Source: CAG-488 sp963625295
GTDB lineage: Bacteria > Bacillota > Clostridia > Oscillospirales > Acutalibacteraceae
Length of the DNA: 25,357 nt
Assembly (NCBI GenBank): GCA_963625295.1
Contig: CAVFTC010000024.1
Coordinates: forward strand, 1-25,357
Direction: 5' to 3'
The notes beneath the pieces were generated by a model. That model was not told the origin of the DNA. It ran no database searches and saw only the letters and a list, made by a program, of their open reading frames with translations. Each line of letters starts with the position of its first letter. Positions within the stretch are counted from its first letter, which is position 1. The position numbers were made by a program, and so were the translations under genes. Of the stretch, positions 7,029 through 13,893 are shown piece by piece.

Positions 7029-8312
7029 TTAAAAGAGCTTGATTCCGCCGAAGGGTCTTACGGAAAGAACATAGCACGAGCCTTTGGAGAAAACGGCTTC
7101 CATTTTCTCGCAGAATTCATCGAGCATATCAAGCGGAACGAAGGCTTGGATCGTTCCGGCAAAGCCGCCGCCGTGAACTCGCCATGCGCCCTTGCCCTTG
7201 AGCAAATATTCGCACATTGCAAGCGCAACGGAAACATTCTGATGTTCAACATTCTTTGAGGTATATACATTCTGATTATACATATATGACGAGCGGCCGC
7301 TCTCGGTAACAAGAGCCTTGAAGCTCTCAAAATCTCCGCTTTCAAGAGCCTCGACCTCCGCCTCGGCACGCCTGTTTTCGCTGTAGAAATGCATTGCACG
7401 CAGAACGGCACGGTCATTAACCTTCTCACGGACAAGCGGAATATTCTTCATAAACTCGTCCTCGTCAACATCTCTGAGGACACTCTTGCCGAACACCGCA
7501 GCAGCCCTCTCCATCTCGCCTCTTACGGCAGCATAATCGTCAGTAAGGTCGGCGTGATCTCCGCCGGTATCGACAACGCAAAGAGCGTGACCGCAGGCAG
7601 CAAAGTCGAAATTGACCTTTTTGATTATCGGCTGAGACGGATCCTTGAAATCTATCGTTATGAAGCTGCCGACCGAGCTTGCCGTCTGGTCAAGAAGTCC
7701 GCACGGCTTGCCGAAAAATTTATTCTCGGCATACTGAGCAATCTTTGCAAGCTCCACGGGAGTAACCTTGCCGTCGTTATAAAGGTAGTTGAGAATCGTG
7801 CCCATAAGCACCTCGTATGCCGCAGAGGACGAAAGTCCCGAGCCGGAAAGAACACGATTCATGCTTGCGCAATTAAAGCCGCCGATATTGTAGCCGTACT
7901 CCTTGAAGCCGGCGCACATTCCCCTTACAAGAGAGCATGCCTTTCCGAATTCCTCGGGGCGCACCTCAAGGTCGTTTATGTCTATCTTAATGGCGTCGTA
8001 TCTGCATGATTTTTCGATAATAATTCCATCGTCACGCCTAACTGCGGCTGCAACCGCATCAAGATCGACGCTTGCGGCAAGCACCTTGCCGTGGTTATGG
8101 TCGGTATGATTTCCGCCGACCTCGGTTCTTCCAGGTGCGCTGAAAAACTCGATTGAATCATTATCGCCGAAAAGACGAACAAATTCGTCAAGCAAAGCCG
8201 CATCCCTCTCCTTTTGATACTCAACAGCCTTGTCGCTGAGATAAACCTCTTTTAATCTTGCGTCAAAATCACCTGAAGCAAGCCTTGATTTCAATGTTTT
8301 TGCATCAGCCAT
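7029..8312 (-). CDS. galK: Galactokinase (GHMP kinase family)
   Basis: Galactokinase phosphorylates galactose at C1 with ATP, the first committed step of the Leloir pathway. The 427-residue protein has the signature APGRTEVGGNHTDHNHG (residues 59-75), a clostridial variant of the usual GRVNLIGEHTDY form. The ATP loop GSGLSSSAA is at 157-165, GLLDQTASSVG (205-215) carries the catalytic Asp208, and the C-terminal motif HGGGFAGTIQAF is present. An N-terminal extension of about 50 residues before the signature is seen in this subgroup. The start ATG has GGAGGAGG upstream. It overlaps the end of the TVP38-like gene by 8 bases, so the two are co-translated. GalT and GalE are not in the window. The variant signature leaves a small chance of a related sugar substrate. 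Confidence 0.9.
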   Translation of the reverse strand: MADAKTLKSRLASGDFDARLKEVYLSDKAVEYQKERDAALLDEFVRLFGDNDSIEFFSAPGRTEVGGNHTDHNHGKVLAASVDLDAVAAAVRRDDGIIIEKSCRYDAIKIDINDLEVRPEEFGKACSLVRGMCAGFKEYGYNIGGFNCASMNRVLSGSGLSSSAAYEVLMGTILNYLYNDGKVTPVELAKIAQYAENKFFGKPCGLLDQTASSVGSFITIDFKDPSQPIIKKVNFDFAACGHALCVVDTGGDHADLTDDYAAVRGEMERAAAVFGKSVLRDVDEDEFMKNIPLVREKVNDRAVLRAMHFYSENRRAEAEVEALESGDFESFKALVTESGRSSYMYNQNVYTSKNVEHQNVSVALAMCEYLLKGKGAWRVHGGGFAGTIQAFVPLDMLDEFCEKMEAVFSKGSCYVLSVRPFGGIKLF

Positions 8313-9048
8313 TGTTTTTCCTCCTCCGTGACTGGATCTGAACTATTTTGCTTATGGCAAGCATTGATACTCCCATTAACAGGAACAATAAAATGAACGG
8401 CAACAGGAACGCCGTTGACAACGGATTGAACACATTTCGACCGATAAAGGTGTAAGAAATAAGCAACGGAGCATATCCGATGAGCGAGAGCAAAAGAAAA
8501 TACTCAAACTTGAAGCCCATTGCGCCGTAAAGCTTGCTGACCAAATTGACGGGAATTCCGGGAACGAGCCTAAAAAGAGCCAGTATCCACGGGTTTCCTC
8601 TGCCGTCACGCTCGACAAGGTATCGCACGGTTTCGCTCTTTTGGAGAATGTTCTGAACACCGTTTGCGCCGACCTTTGCGCCCCAGAAATACTTGATGGA
8701 ATAAAGCGTTGAAAGCCCCAAAAGGTTTATCGGAATTGAAAAATACGAAGGGAACACGGCACTGGTCACTGCGCAAAGAGCCGAAACGGGATAAAGGTAC
8801 AGCGGAAACACCGCCTTAAACGCATACAAAAAAATAACTATGAGAAAAACGGAATATTTGTTGCTCATGTGTTCAACCTTATATTCACCGGAAGCAAGAT
8901 ATTCCAAATATTTTGAATACCATATCTGGATGTCGCTGTTTTTTGAAAGCACAAGCAGAACAATAAAGACTATGCAAAGCACAAAGCTTATTACGGAAAC
9001 GATTTGCAGCAGCTTGATGATGCTGTGGTCACGCTTATATTTGTCCAT
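8305..9048 (-). CDS. TVP38/TMEM64 (VTT domain, DedA-like) membrane protein
   Basis: This 247-residue polytopic membrane protein of the TVP38/DedA superfamily is related to proteins implicated in flipping lipid carriers and maintaining membrane homeostasis. A long first membrane helix spans about residues 10-34. The VTT core follows, including the conserved re-entrant block LVPGIPVNLVSKLYGAMG and a closing FIGRNVF. The open frame begins at 9066. I chose the ATG at 9046-9048 because AGGAGG lies exactly 7 bases before it, and that ribosome site would be inside the longer version. It shares a promoter with, and overlaps, galK. No functional link between the two is evident. Confidence 0.88.
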   Translation of the reverse strand: MDKYKRDHSIIKLLQIVSVISFVLCIVFIVLLVLSKNSDIQIWYSKYLEYLASGEYKVEHMSNKYSVFLIVIFLYAFKAVFPLYLYPVSALCAVTSAVFPSYFSIPINLLGLSTLYSIKYFWGAKVGANGVQNILQKSETVRYLVERDGRGNPWILALFRLVPGIPVNLVSKLYGAMGFKFEYFLLLSLIGYAPLLISYTFIGRNVFNPLSTAFLLPFILLFLLMGVSMLAISKIVQIQSRRRKNNG

Positions 9049-9088
9049 TGTTCCGCCTCCTTCCATTACGAGCCTTTATAACTATATT

Positions 9089-9117
9089 ATTATACTTTTT
9101 TTTAGCGTTGAGGTCAA
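9089..9117 (-). promoter_or_regulatory. Predicted sigma-A promoter of the TVP38-galK unit
   Basis: On the minus strand, TTGACC (9112-9117), a 17-base A-rich spacer and TATAAT (9089-9094) are visible. The leader before the ATG at 9048 is about 35 bases and carries AGGAGG. Confidence 0.8.
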
Positions 9118-9157
9118 TATTTTCTTGTAATTTTATCCGAATTCAGCGCAAAAAGCA

Positions 9158-9185
9158 TTGACATTTTCCGATACGGTGCTAAAAT
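9158..9185 (+). promoter_or_regulatory. Predicted sigma-A promoter of the ribU transcript
   Basis: TTGACA (9158-9163), a 16-base spacer and TAAAAT (9180-9185) lie just upstream of the FMN aptamer. Transcription would start around 9192. Confidence 0.75.
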
Positions 9186-9203
9186 ATAACTAAGTTAACA
9201 GTT

Positions 9204-9322
9204 GTCTTCGGGGCGGGGTGAAATTCCCCACCGACGGTAATGGGATTCATTCCACAAGCCCGTGAGCGAAAGTTGATTCGGTGAGATTCCGAAGCCGACG
9301 GTACAGTCCGGATGAGAGAAGA
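9204..9322 (+). ncRNA. FMN riboswitch (RFN element)
   Basis: The conserved blocks of the RFN aptamer appear in order: TCTTCGGGGCGGGGTG, AAATTCCCCACCGACGGT, AGCCCGTGAGC, then GATTCGGTGAGATTCCG, AAGCCGACGGT and ACAGTCCGGATGAGAGAAG. Flavin mononucleotide binding to this aptamer normally represses riboflavin synthesis or uptake genes. The next gene is the riboflavin transporter ribU. A terminator 20 bases downstream provides the expression platform, so control is by transcription attenuation. Confidence 0.97.
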
Positions 9323-9342
9323 TTTGTATTCTTGAAATAGAA

Positions 9343-9375
9343 GTCCCGTACAGATTTTTGTACGGGGCATTTTTT
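9343..9375 (+). terminator. Regulatory terminator of the FMN riboswitch
   Basis: GTCCCGTACA (9343-9352) pairs with TGTACGGGGC (9359-9368) around a 6-base loop, followed by a T run at 9370-9375. It lies between aptamer and ribU, as expected for an FMN-dependent off switch. Confidence 0.92.
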
Positions 9376-9421
9376 GTTCGTTGGCAACTCTGACTGAAAA
9401 TTCATTGAAAGGGTGTTGCTT

Positions 9422-10015
9422 ATGAACACAAAAGTCAAAAGTCTGCGAATGATAACGGTGACGGCGATAATGTCGGCTCTCTCGGCGGTGCTGATGTTTG
9501 TTGAATTTTCGATTCCCATCATGCCGGCATTTATTAAGCTCGACATTTCCGACCTGCCGGCGCTCATTACCTCATACGCCTTCGGTCCGGTCTGCGGAGT
9601 TGCCGTTTGTCTTGTCAAAAACCTCATCCACCTGTTTGCGACCCAGACTGCAGGAGTCGGCGAGCTTTCCAATTTTATTCACGGTGCGGTATTCGTTTTC
9701 GTTGCGGGAATGTTTTACAAGTATCGGCACAACCGCAAATTCGCATTTATCGGTGCAATGGCAGGCGATTTTGCAATGGCTGCAATGAGCTTTTTTATCA
9801 ACTTTTTCTTCGTCTATCCGATTTATTTCAAGCTTATCGCTCCGCAGGAGGTCATTCTCGGTCTGTACCGTGAAATTCTTCCGAGCGTTGACTCGATTTG
9901 GAAAGCAATTTTGATTTTCAATGTTCCCTTCACCTTTGTCAAGGGACTTATCAGTGTTGCGATAGCCTTTGCGATCTACCCAAAAATCTCGCCGATACTC
10001 AAGGGTAAAAAATAA
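9422..10015 (+). CDS. ribU: Riboflavin ECF transporter S component RibU
   Basis: RibU is the substrate-binding membrane subunit of the energy-coupling-factor transporter for riboflavin. It works with a shared EcfA/A'/T module encoded elsewhere. The 197-residue protein is almost entirely membrane helices. The family block FIKLDISDLPALI (about residues 38-50) precedes SYAFGPVCGVAVCLVKNLIHL, and GELSNFIHGAVFVF follows. The ATG at 9422 has GAAAGGG 8 bases upstream. In-frame GTG and TTG codons at 9413 and 9416 overlap or adjoin that site, so I rejected them as starts. Control by the FMN riboswitch confirms the vitamin specificity. A convergent terminator follows. Confidence 0.95.
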   Translation: MNTKVKSLRMITVTAIMSALSAVLMFVEFSIPIMPAFIKLDISDLPALITSYAFGPVCGVAVCLVKNLIHLFATQTAGVGELSNFIHGAVFVFVAGMFYKYRHNRKFAFIGAMAGDFAMAAMSFFINFFFVYPIYFKLIAPQEVILGLYREILPSVDSIWKAILIFNVPFTFVKGLISVAIAFAIYPKISPILKGKK

Positions 10016-10039
10016 ACCGACATAAATCAGTGCGCTTAT

Positions 10040-10081
10040 AATAACGGACTGCCTTAAAATTCGACAGTCCGTTATTTTTTA
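10040..10081 (+). terminator. Rho-independent terminator after ribU
   Basis: AATAACGGACTG (10040-10051) pairs perfectly with CAGTCCGTTATT (10065-10076) and is followed by TTTTTA. It lies between convergent ribU and the lipid kinase gene. The opposite strand has a weaker T run but may also stop there. Confidence 0.9.
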
Positions 10082-10936
10082 TTTGTGATGATGAACCCTT
10101 GTTGTATATGACGAAACACCGAGAACGGTTTCGCCGTCTATCTGCAAGGGCGTCGGACGATCAAATTCAACCGTGATCTCCCTGCCCTCAAGAACCGTAA
10201 CATTGCTTTTATGCTTAATGTGCTCACCCTTGAATATTGACGGAAAAATCGCCAGAGCCTTTAATTTTCCGATGTTGTGGTACACCATGACCGAGAGCTT
10301 ACCGCCCAGCCTGTCCTGATTCGGAGTCGGCATCATTCCGCCGCCGTAAAATTTTCCGTTCATCGTCGGAGCAAGCCAAACCCTTTTGAATTCATGCTCA
10401 ACGCCGTCAACCGTGACGGTAGCATTCGTCGGCTTATAGTGAAACAGCAGACCCTTGATCGCAATCGCAGTGTAGTTTATGCTGCCCTCGGTTGTTTCTC
10501 TGAGCTTATCGCCGACCTCGCAGCAATAGCCGTCGATTCCGTAGCCGATACCGTTGAGAAAGCGGTATGTCTTACCCTTAACCGTCACCTCGGGCAGATT
10601 TTTCAAATATTTTGTTATATTGAACGGCTTATCGCCGTATTTGTGACCAAGCTCGTGTGCAAAATCGTTGCCCGAGCCCATCGGGAAATAGTATACCTCG
10701 TTTTTCTCCGAGTAATCGTGCGGCAGGTTGATAAACCGGTTCAGCGTTCCGTCACCGCCGCAAACAATGAGAATATCGCCCTTTTGCATCTCAGGAAGAA
10801 CATCACTGTAGGTTTCGGGCTTTGTCATGTCGCAATAAACAATCTCGCCGTCAATCAGCCTTTCGATAGTTTTTATCTCATTGGCACATCTTTTGTTTCC
10901 TGCCAGAGGGTTGTAAAGAACATAATTTTTCGACAT
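10079..10936 (-). CDS. Diacylglycerol-kinase-family lipid kinase (DagK/YegS-like)
   Basis: This 285-residue protein has a DAGK catalytic domain, which phosphorylates diacylglycerol or a related lipid using ATP at the cytoplasmic membrane face. The nucleotide loop GGDGTLNRF is at residues 60-68 and the second core motif MGSGNDFAHELG at 86-97. The N-terminal YNPLAGNK matches the usual start of the family. The C-terminal beta domain contains MMPTPNQDRLGG and ends in a run of three histidines. GGAGG lies 9 bases before the ATG. Lipid specificity within the family (DgkB, YegS, sphingosine-type) cannot be settled from sequence. It stands alone, separated by about 200 bases from the DUF1294 gene. 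Confidence 0.9.
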   Translation of the reverse strand: MSKNYVLYNPLAGNKRCANEIKTIERLIDGEIVYCDMTKPETYSDVLPEMQKGDILIVCGGDGTLNRFINLPHDYSEKNEVYYFPMGSGNDFAHELGHKYGDKPFNITKYLKNLPEVTVKGKTYRFLNGIGYGIDGYCCEVGDKLRETTEGSINYTAIAIKGLLFHYKPTNATVTVDGVEHEFKRVWLAPTMNGKFYGGGMMPTPNQDRLGGKLSVMVYHNIGKLKALAIFPSIFKGEHIKHKSNVTVLEGREITVEFDRPTPLQIDGETVLGVSSYTTRVHHHK

Positions 10937-10963
10937 TTTTCATTCCTCCAAACGCTGCTTTGG

Positions 10964-10991
10964 GGCAATCCCTCCCGATTAGGGCATTGCC
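10964..10991. repeat. Short inverted repeat in the lipid-kinase leader
   Basis: GGCAAT-CCCT (10964-10973) and AGGG-c-ATTGCC (10981-10991) form a 10-base stem with one bulge and a 7-base loop. It lies 27 bases upstream of the lipid-kinase ATG. The GGCAAT/ATTGCC arms equal the ends of the larger palindromic family, so it may be a deleted relic of it. Confidence 0.6.
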
Positions 10992-11096
10992 TCAGCTTCG
11001 ACTTATTTTAACATAATTCGATACAAAAAACCAGCTTTTTCTGTTTAGGAATATACAAGAACTTGAGTTTGTAACAAAAACCACACTCCGCTGTCG

Positions 11097-11129
11097 AAAA
11101 AGCACCCCGAAGCCAAAGCCTCAGGGTGC
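11097..11129 (-). terminator. Rho-independent terminator after the DUF1294 gene
   Basis: On the minus strand, a 12-base stem (GCACCCTGAGGC pairing with GCTTCGGGGTGC through two GU pairs) has a 4-base loop and is followed by TTTTT. It starts 8 bases past the DUF1294 stop codon. Confidence 0.88.
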
Positions 11130-11137
11130 GATAATGC

Positions 11138-11410
11138 CTATATTATGTTATTATAACTAAGCCAGCCCAGCAAGGCTGCCCATGCAATAAGAATCAGCGG
11201 AATTCCGAATTTGAAATACCATTTTCGTGTTTTATGGTGAAAGCTATACATGGCAACAAGTCCGCCGAGCGAACCTCCGAGAAGAGAAAGAACAAACAGA
11301 GCTGCCTCGCTGACACGGAATTTGCCGTCTATCGCCTTTTTCTTGTCGATGCCGAACACGGCAAAGGTTATTATGTTGATAATTACAAGCCAAAATAAAA
11401 GATAGTTCAT
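11138..11410 (-). CDS. DUF1294 small membrane protein
   Basis: This 90-residue protein of the DUF1294 family has no established role. Family features are the first membrane helix with FAVFGIDKKKA, then RVSEAALFVLSLLGGSLGG, then MYSFHHKTRKWYFKFGIP and a final membrane helix. I chose the ATG at 11408-11410. A TTG two codons upstream overlaps the stop of the preceding gene. No clear Shine-Dalgarno sequence is present in either case, so translation is probably coupled to the upstream secreted-protein gene. It is followed by a strong terminator, marking the end of the unit. Confidence 0.87.
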   Translation of the reverse strand: MNYLLFWLVIINIITFAVFGIDKKKAIDGKFRVSEAALFVLSLLGGSLGGLVAMYSFHHKTRKWYFKFGIPLILIAWAALLGWLSYNNII

Positions 11411-11412
11411 CG

Positions 11413-12801
11413 TCAATTTATTTTACCAAAGGTTTCCTTGATCTGTTCCGCCGTTCCAGTTGTCATGCTGAAGCTGTATTCAATCGGCTTGTAGCTTGCA
11501 AACTCTATAACATTGATCGCAGCAATATATGAGGTTGCCGAGTCCTTTGACGGGTCTTTTTCAGAGGTTTGCTCCCGATTGAAAACTCCGGCCTTAAATT
11601 TAAGGCACTGCGGAACATAAATTCCTATTCCGAAGCTGTCGTCAAATTCACCCGTGAAGGCCGCCCAATTCTGCGATGCTTTAAAATAAGCTTCTTCGCC
11701 GTTATCAGCCCAAAAACCAAGCTCGTTTTCATATTTAAGGCTTTCGTCGGTCGAGGAATATACAAACCTGTTAAACGGTTCAATGCAATAAAAAGCCGGC
11801 ATCTCCTGCTCGGTAACAGCCGAAGCATTTCCGGAAAAGTCCACAAAACGGCACGAAACATTGACAATATTTCCGTCGATCGAGTACCTCGCCTCCATAT
11901 ACGACGGAGAATAGTTCTCCGCAGGCATAGCCCAATCCAACGGTCGGCATTTTATATAAAGCTCATTGCCATCTGCAATAACATCAATCAGCTTTGCCGA
12001 TTCGCCGTATTTGTTTCCGCCCTGGACGGGGTTGTATCGCCACTCATAGCCGATAAATTCTCCGAATTCACCGTTTTCCCCGGTTGTGCCGTAATACGAC
12101 TGCTGAACAAGTCTGCCCGGGTCATAGCGATTTATGAGGTTGACGGAGTTATTTACGCTCCTTGTTTTATAACGCTTTGAAGCGTCGGAATCGACAAAGA
12201 TTCTGCCATCCTTTTTGACAGCCTGAACATTTGAATTGAGGTCTTCGAGATAACTCAGCGCACCGCCCCAGTTGAGGTCAACTCCGAGCTTATATTCATC
12301 GGTCTGAATGAAAACATTCCTGCAGGGAACCTTCCTGTTAAAAAGACCTATTCCGAGCAAATCAAACTCTGCGTTTTCCTTATCAAGCGCCGTAAATGTA
12401 ATCTTATGCAAGCGGTATGCTTTTCTGTTCTCCAGAAAATCGTCGATAAAGCTGTAAAAATCCGTTTCGGATTCCGACGGCTCAAGGTAAAATTTTTCTG
12501 AATGGAGCTGCTCCTTGACCGTATATGTAATTTCGCCCGACATATAAGCGTCGGTTCTGTACTTTATGCCGAAATAATTGAACCAGTCGGTTTTATATCC
12601 GCCGAAGTCGTAAGAAATACAACCGTCCTCCGTATTTTCCGTTACGGTAACGGCCGCAGTTTCGCCGTTAACAGAAATAAATCCGTCCGAATATCCGTTG
12701 CCGAAAATTTCAAAAGACTTATCATTTTTAAACGGTAAAAAGCTGAAAACATACGACGGGAAAAGTAAAATAAGCGTTACAAAAGCGATTATCTTATTCA
12801 C
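11413..12801 (-). CDS. Unrecognised secreted beta-rich protein, possibly carbohydrate-active
   Basis: I do not recognise a named family with confidence. The 462-residue protein begins with a hydrophobic signal peptide (residues 1-20, IIAFVTLILLFPSYVFS). Residues 30-165 look like a beta-sandwich with carbohydrate-binding-module character (FGGYKTDWFNYFGIKYRT). The rest has aromatic-rich blocks: LGVDLNWGGALSYL (172-185), RYDPGRLVQQSYYG (225-238), YNPVQGGNKYG (256-266) and TEQEMPAFYCIEPFNRFVY (330-348). These suggest a galactose-mutarotase-like or glycosidase-like beta fold, but no catalytic residues can be assigned. It starts with GTG (12799-12801), supported by GGGGAGG 6 bases upstream. Repeat R3 separates it from yebC by 83 bases; no promoter was seen there. 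Confidence 0.75.
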   Translation of the reverse strand: MNKIIAFVTLILLFPSYVFSFLPFKNDKSFEIFGNGYSDGFISVNGETAAVTVTENTEDGCISYDFGGYKTDWFNYFGIKYRTDAYMSGEITYTVKEQLHSEKFYLEPSESETDFYSFIDDFLENRKAYRLHKITFTALDKENAEFDLLGIGLFNRKVPCRNVFIQTDEYKLGVDLNWGGALSYLEDLNSNVQAVKKDGRIFVDSDASKRYKTRSVNNSVNLINRYDPGRLVQQSYYGTTGENGEFGEFIGYEWRYNPVQGGNKYGESAKLIDVIADGNELYIKCRPLDWAMPAENYSPSYMEARYSIDGNIVNVSCRFVDFSGNASAVTEQEMPAFYCIEPFNRFVYSSTDESLKYENELGFWADNGEEAYFKASQNWAAFTGEFDDSFGIGIYVPQCLKFKAGVFNREQTSEKDPSKDSATSYIAAINVIEFASYKPIEYSFSMTTGTAEQIKETFGKIN

Positions 12802-12835
12802 AAAATTCCTCCCCGGTAATTATTCGCCAAAAGAG

Positions 12836-12879
12836 TAAAGGCAATATCGCACAAATCAATGTGTGCGGTGTTGCCTAAA
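12836..12879. repeat. Palindromic element R3 (single perfect hairpin)
   Basis: AGGCAATATCGCACA and TGTGCGGTGTTGCCT form an uninterrupted 15-base stem with two GU pairs and a loop of about 6-8 bases. It sits between the yebC stop and the secreted-protein gene. On the minus strand the hairpin is followed by T-rich sequence, so it could act as a leaky terminator of yebC. Confidence 0.8.
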
Positions 12880-12884
12880 AATTA

Positions 12885-13613
12885 TCAGTCCATTTCCCAG
12901 TTATGCCATACGCTCTGAACATCATCATTATCGTCGAACATGTCGAGCATCTTCGTCATGTTGGTGATGTCGTCCTCGTTGGTGAGCTTTGTGTAGGTTG
13001 TGGGAACATATTCGACCTCTGCTGAAAGGAACGAATAACCCTTTGCGTCAAGGTCGTCACGAACGCCGCCGAGATCGTTCGGCTCTGTGCGAATCTCAAA
13101 GATTCCTTCGTCGTCCGTGATGAAGTCGGTTGCGCCTGCTTCAAGCGCATCCTCCATGAGCTTCTCCTCGTCAACATCCTCGGCTTCAATCGTAATTACG
13201 CCGCAGCGATTGAACATAAAGGAAACACAGCCGCTCTGTCCCATATTTCCGCCGTACTTGTCAAAATAATGTCTGACATCGCCGGCTGTACGGTTGCGGT
13301 TATCGGTAAGAGCCTCAACAATAACTGCGATACCCGACGGGCCGTAGCCCTCGTACATGATCTCCTCGTAGTTATCGGCGCTGCCCTCGCCTGCCGCCTT
13401 CTTAATGATACGCTCAATGTTGTCGTTCGGAACATTGTTCGCCTTTGCCTTTGCAATAACATCCTTGAGCTTTGAATTGACTGTAGGATCGGGGCCGCCG
13501 GACTTAACGGCTACCGAGATCTCACGGCCTATTTTTGTAAATACCTTTGCACGAGCGCCGTCTGTTTTTTCCTTTTTACGCTTGATCGTGCTCCATTTTG
13601 AATGTCCTGACAT
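12885..13613 (-). CDS. yebC: YebC/PmpR/TACO1-family protein
   Basis: This 242-residue member of the YebC/PmpR family shows the invariant start MSGHSKWSTIKRKKEKTDGA and the blocks KAKANNVPNDNIERIIKKA, YEGYGPSGIAVIVEALTDN, and RHYFDKYGGNMGQSGCVSFMF. Members have been described as transcription regulators and, more recently, as ribosome-associated factors that relieve stalling at proline-rich sites. Sequence alone does not separate the two roles. The ATG is preceded by AGGAAATGG, a modest ribosome site. The leader of about 125 bases carries repeat R4 and a separate 19-base palindrome. A perfect consensus promoter lies at 13744-13772. Confidence 0.95.
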   Translation of the reverse strand: MSGHSKWSTIKRKKEKTDGARAKVFTKIGREISVAVKSGGPDPTVNSKLKDVIAKAKANNVPNDNIERIIKKAAGEGSADNYEEIMYEGYGPSGIAVIVEALTDNRNRTAGDVRHYFDKYGGNMGQSGCVSFMFNRCGVITIEAEDVDEEKLMEDALEAGATDFITDDEGIFEIRTEPNDLGGVRDDLDAKGYSFLSAEVEYVPTTYTKLTNEDDITNMTKMLDMFDDNDDVQSVWHNWEMD

Positions 13614-13632
13614 AAAATCACCATTTCCTATC

Positions 13633-13651
13633 GGGATTTTTCAAAAATCCC
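13633..13651. promoter_or_regulatory. 19-base palindrome in the yebC leader
   Basis: GGGATTTTT and AAAAATCCC are perfect 9-base inverted repeats around one base, about 20 bases upstream of the yebC start. It could be a protein-binding operator or part of an RNA structure near the ribosome site. There is no direct evidence for either. Confidence 0.5.
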
Positions 13652-13662
13652 TTGTAATTTTC

Positions 13663-13735
13663 AAGGCGGTAACGCACGAATTCCGGCGCACGCCTTTAGC
13701 AATCCGCACATACAAATTTGTACGGTATTGCCTTA
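13663..13735. repeat. Palindromic element R4 (full-length, double hairpin)
   Basis: Its ends AAGGCGGTAACG and CGGTATTGCCTT form imperfect terminal inverted repeats. On the minus strand the first half folds GCAAT-a-CCGTAC with GTGCGG-ATTGC, where a GU pair replaces the GC pair of R2. The element begins about 9 bases downstream of the yebC -10 box, so the yebC transcript would start with it. Confidence 0.82.
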
Positions 13736-13743
13736 ACCTGTAA

Positions 13744-13772
13744 ATTATATACTCATAAGTCGTATTTGTCAA
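13744..13772 (-). promoter_or_regulatory. Predicted sigma-A promoter of yebC
   Basis: On the minus strand, TTGACA (13767-13772), a 17-base spacer and TATAAT (13744-13749) are a perfect consensus. The start would fall near 13737, at the edge of repeat R4. Confidence 0.85.
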
Positions 13773-13778
13773 TATTTA

Positions 13779-13849
13779 CGGCAATGTCACACAATTTCAC
13801 ACAATTTCACACAATTTACCGCACAATTTAGGTGTGCGATTTTGCCTTA
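13779..13849. repeat. Palindromic element R5a with internal 10-base tandem repeat
   Basis: It begins ACGGCAATGTCACACAATTT, a variant of the family's GGCAATACCGCACAATT end, and closes with TGTGCGATTTTGCCTTAA. Inside, CACACAATTT occurs three times head to tail (13788-13817), followed by a fourth diverged unit CGCACAATTT (13820-13829). The amplified unit is the family's own core sequence. Confidence 0.78.
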
Positions 13850-13893
13850 AGGCAAGCAAGGCATGCGCCTCGATTTGTGCGGTGTTGCCTTAA
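13848..13893. repeat. Palindromic element R5b
   Basis: A copy directly abutting R5a, nearly identical to R1 at the window start. Its terminal GCCTTA on the plus strand reads TAAGGC on the minus strand. Its TAA is the stop codon of yitT (13890-13892). Confidence 0.8.

Noticed and set aside
7029..8312. A Leloir-pathway gene cluster around galK
   Set aside because: No galT, galE or galactosidase is present. The only partner is a TVP38-like membrane protein with no evident link to galactose.
13788..13829. Tandem short repeats as a CRISPR array
   Set aside because: The units are 10 bases with no spacers and no cas genes nearby. The array is internal expansion of a palindromic element.
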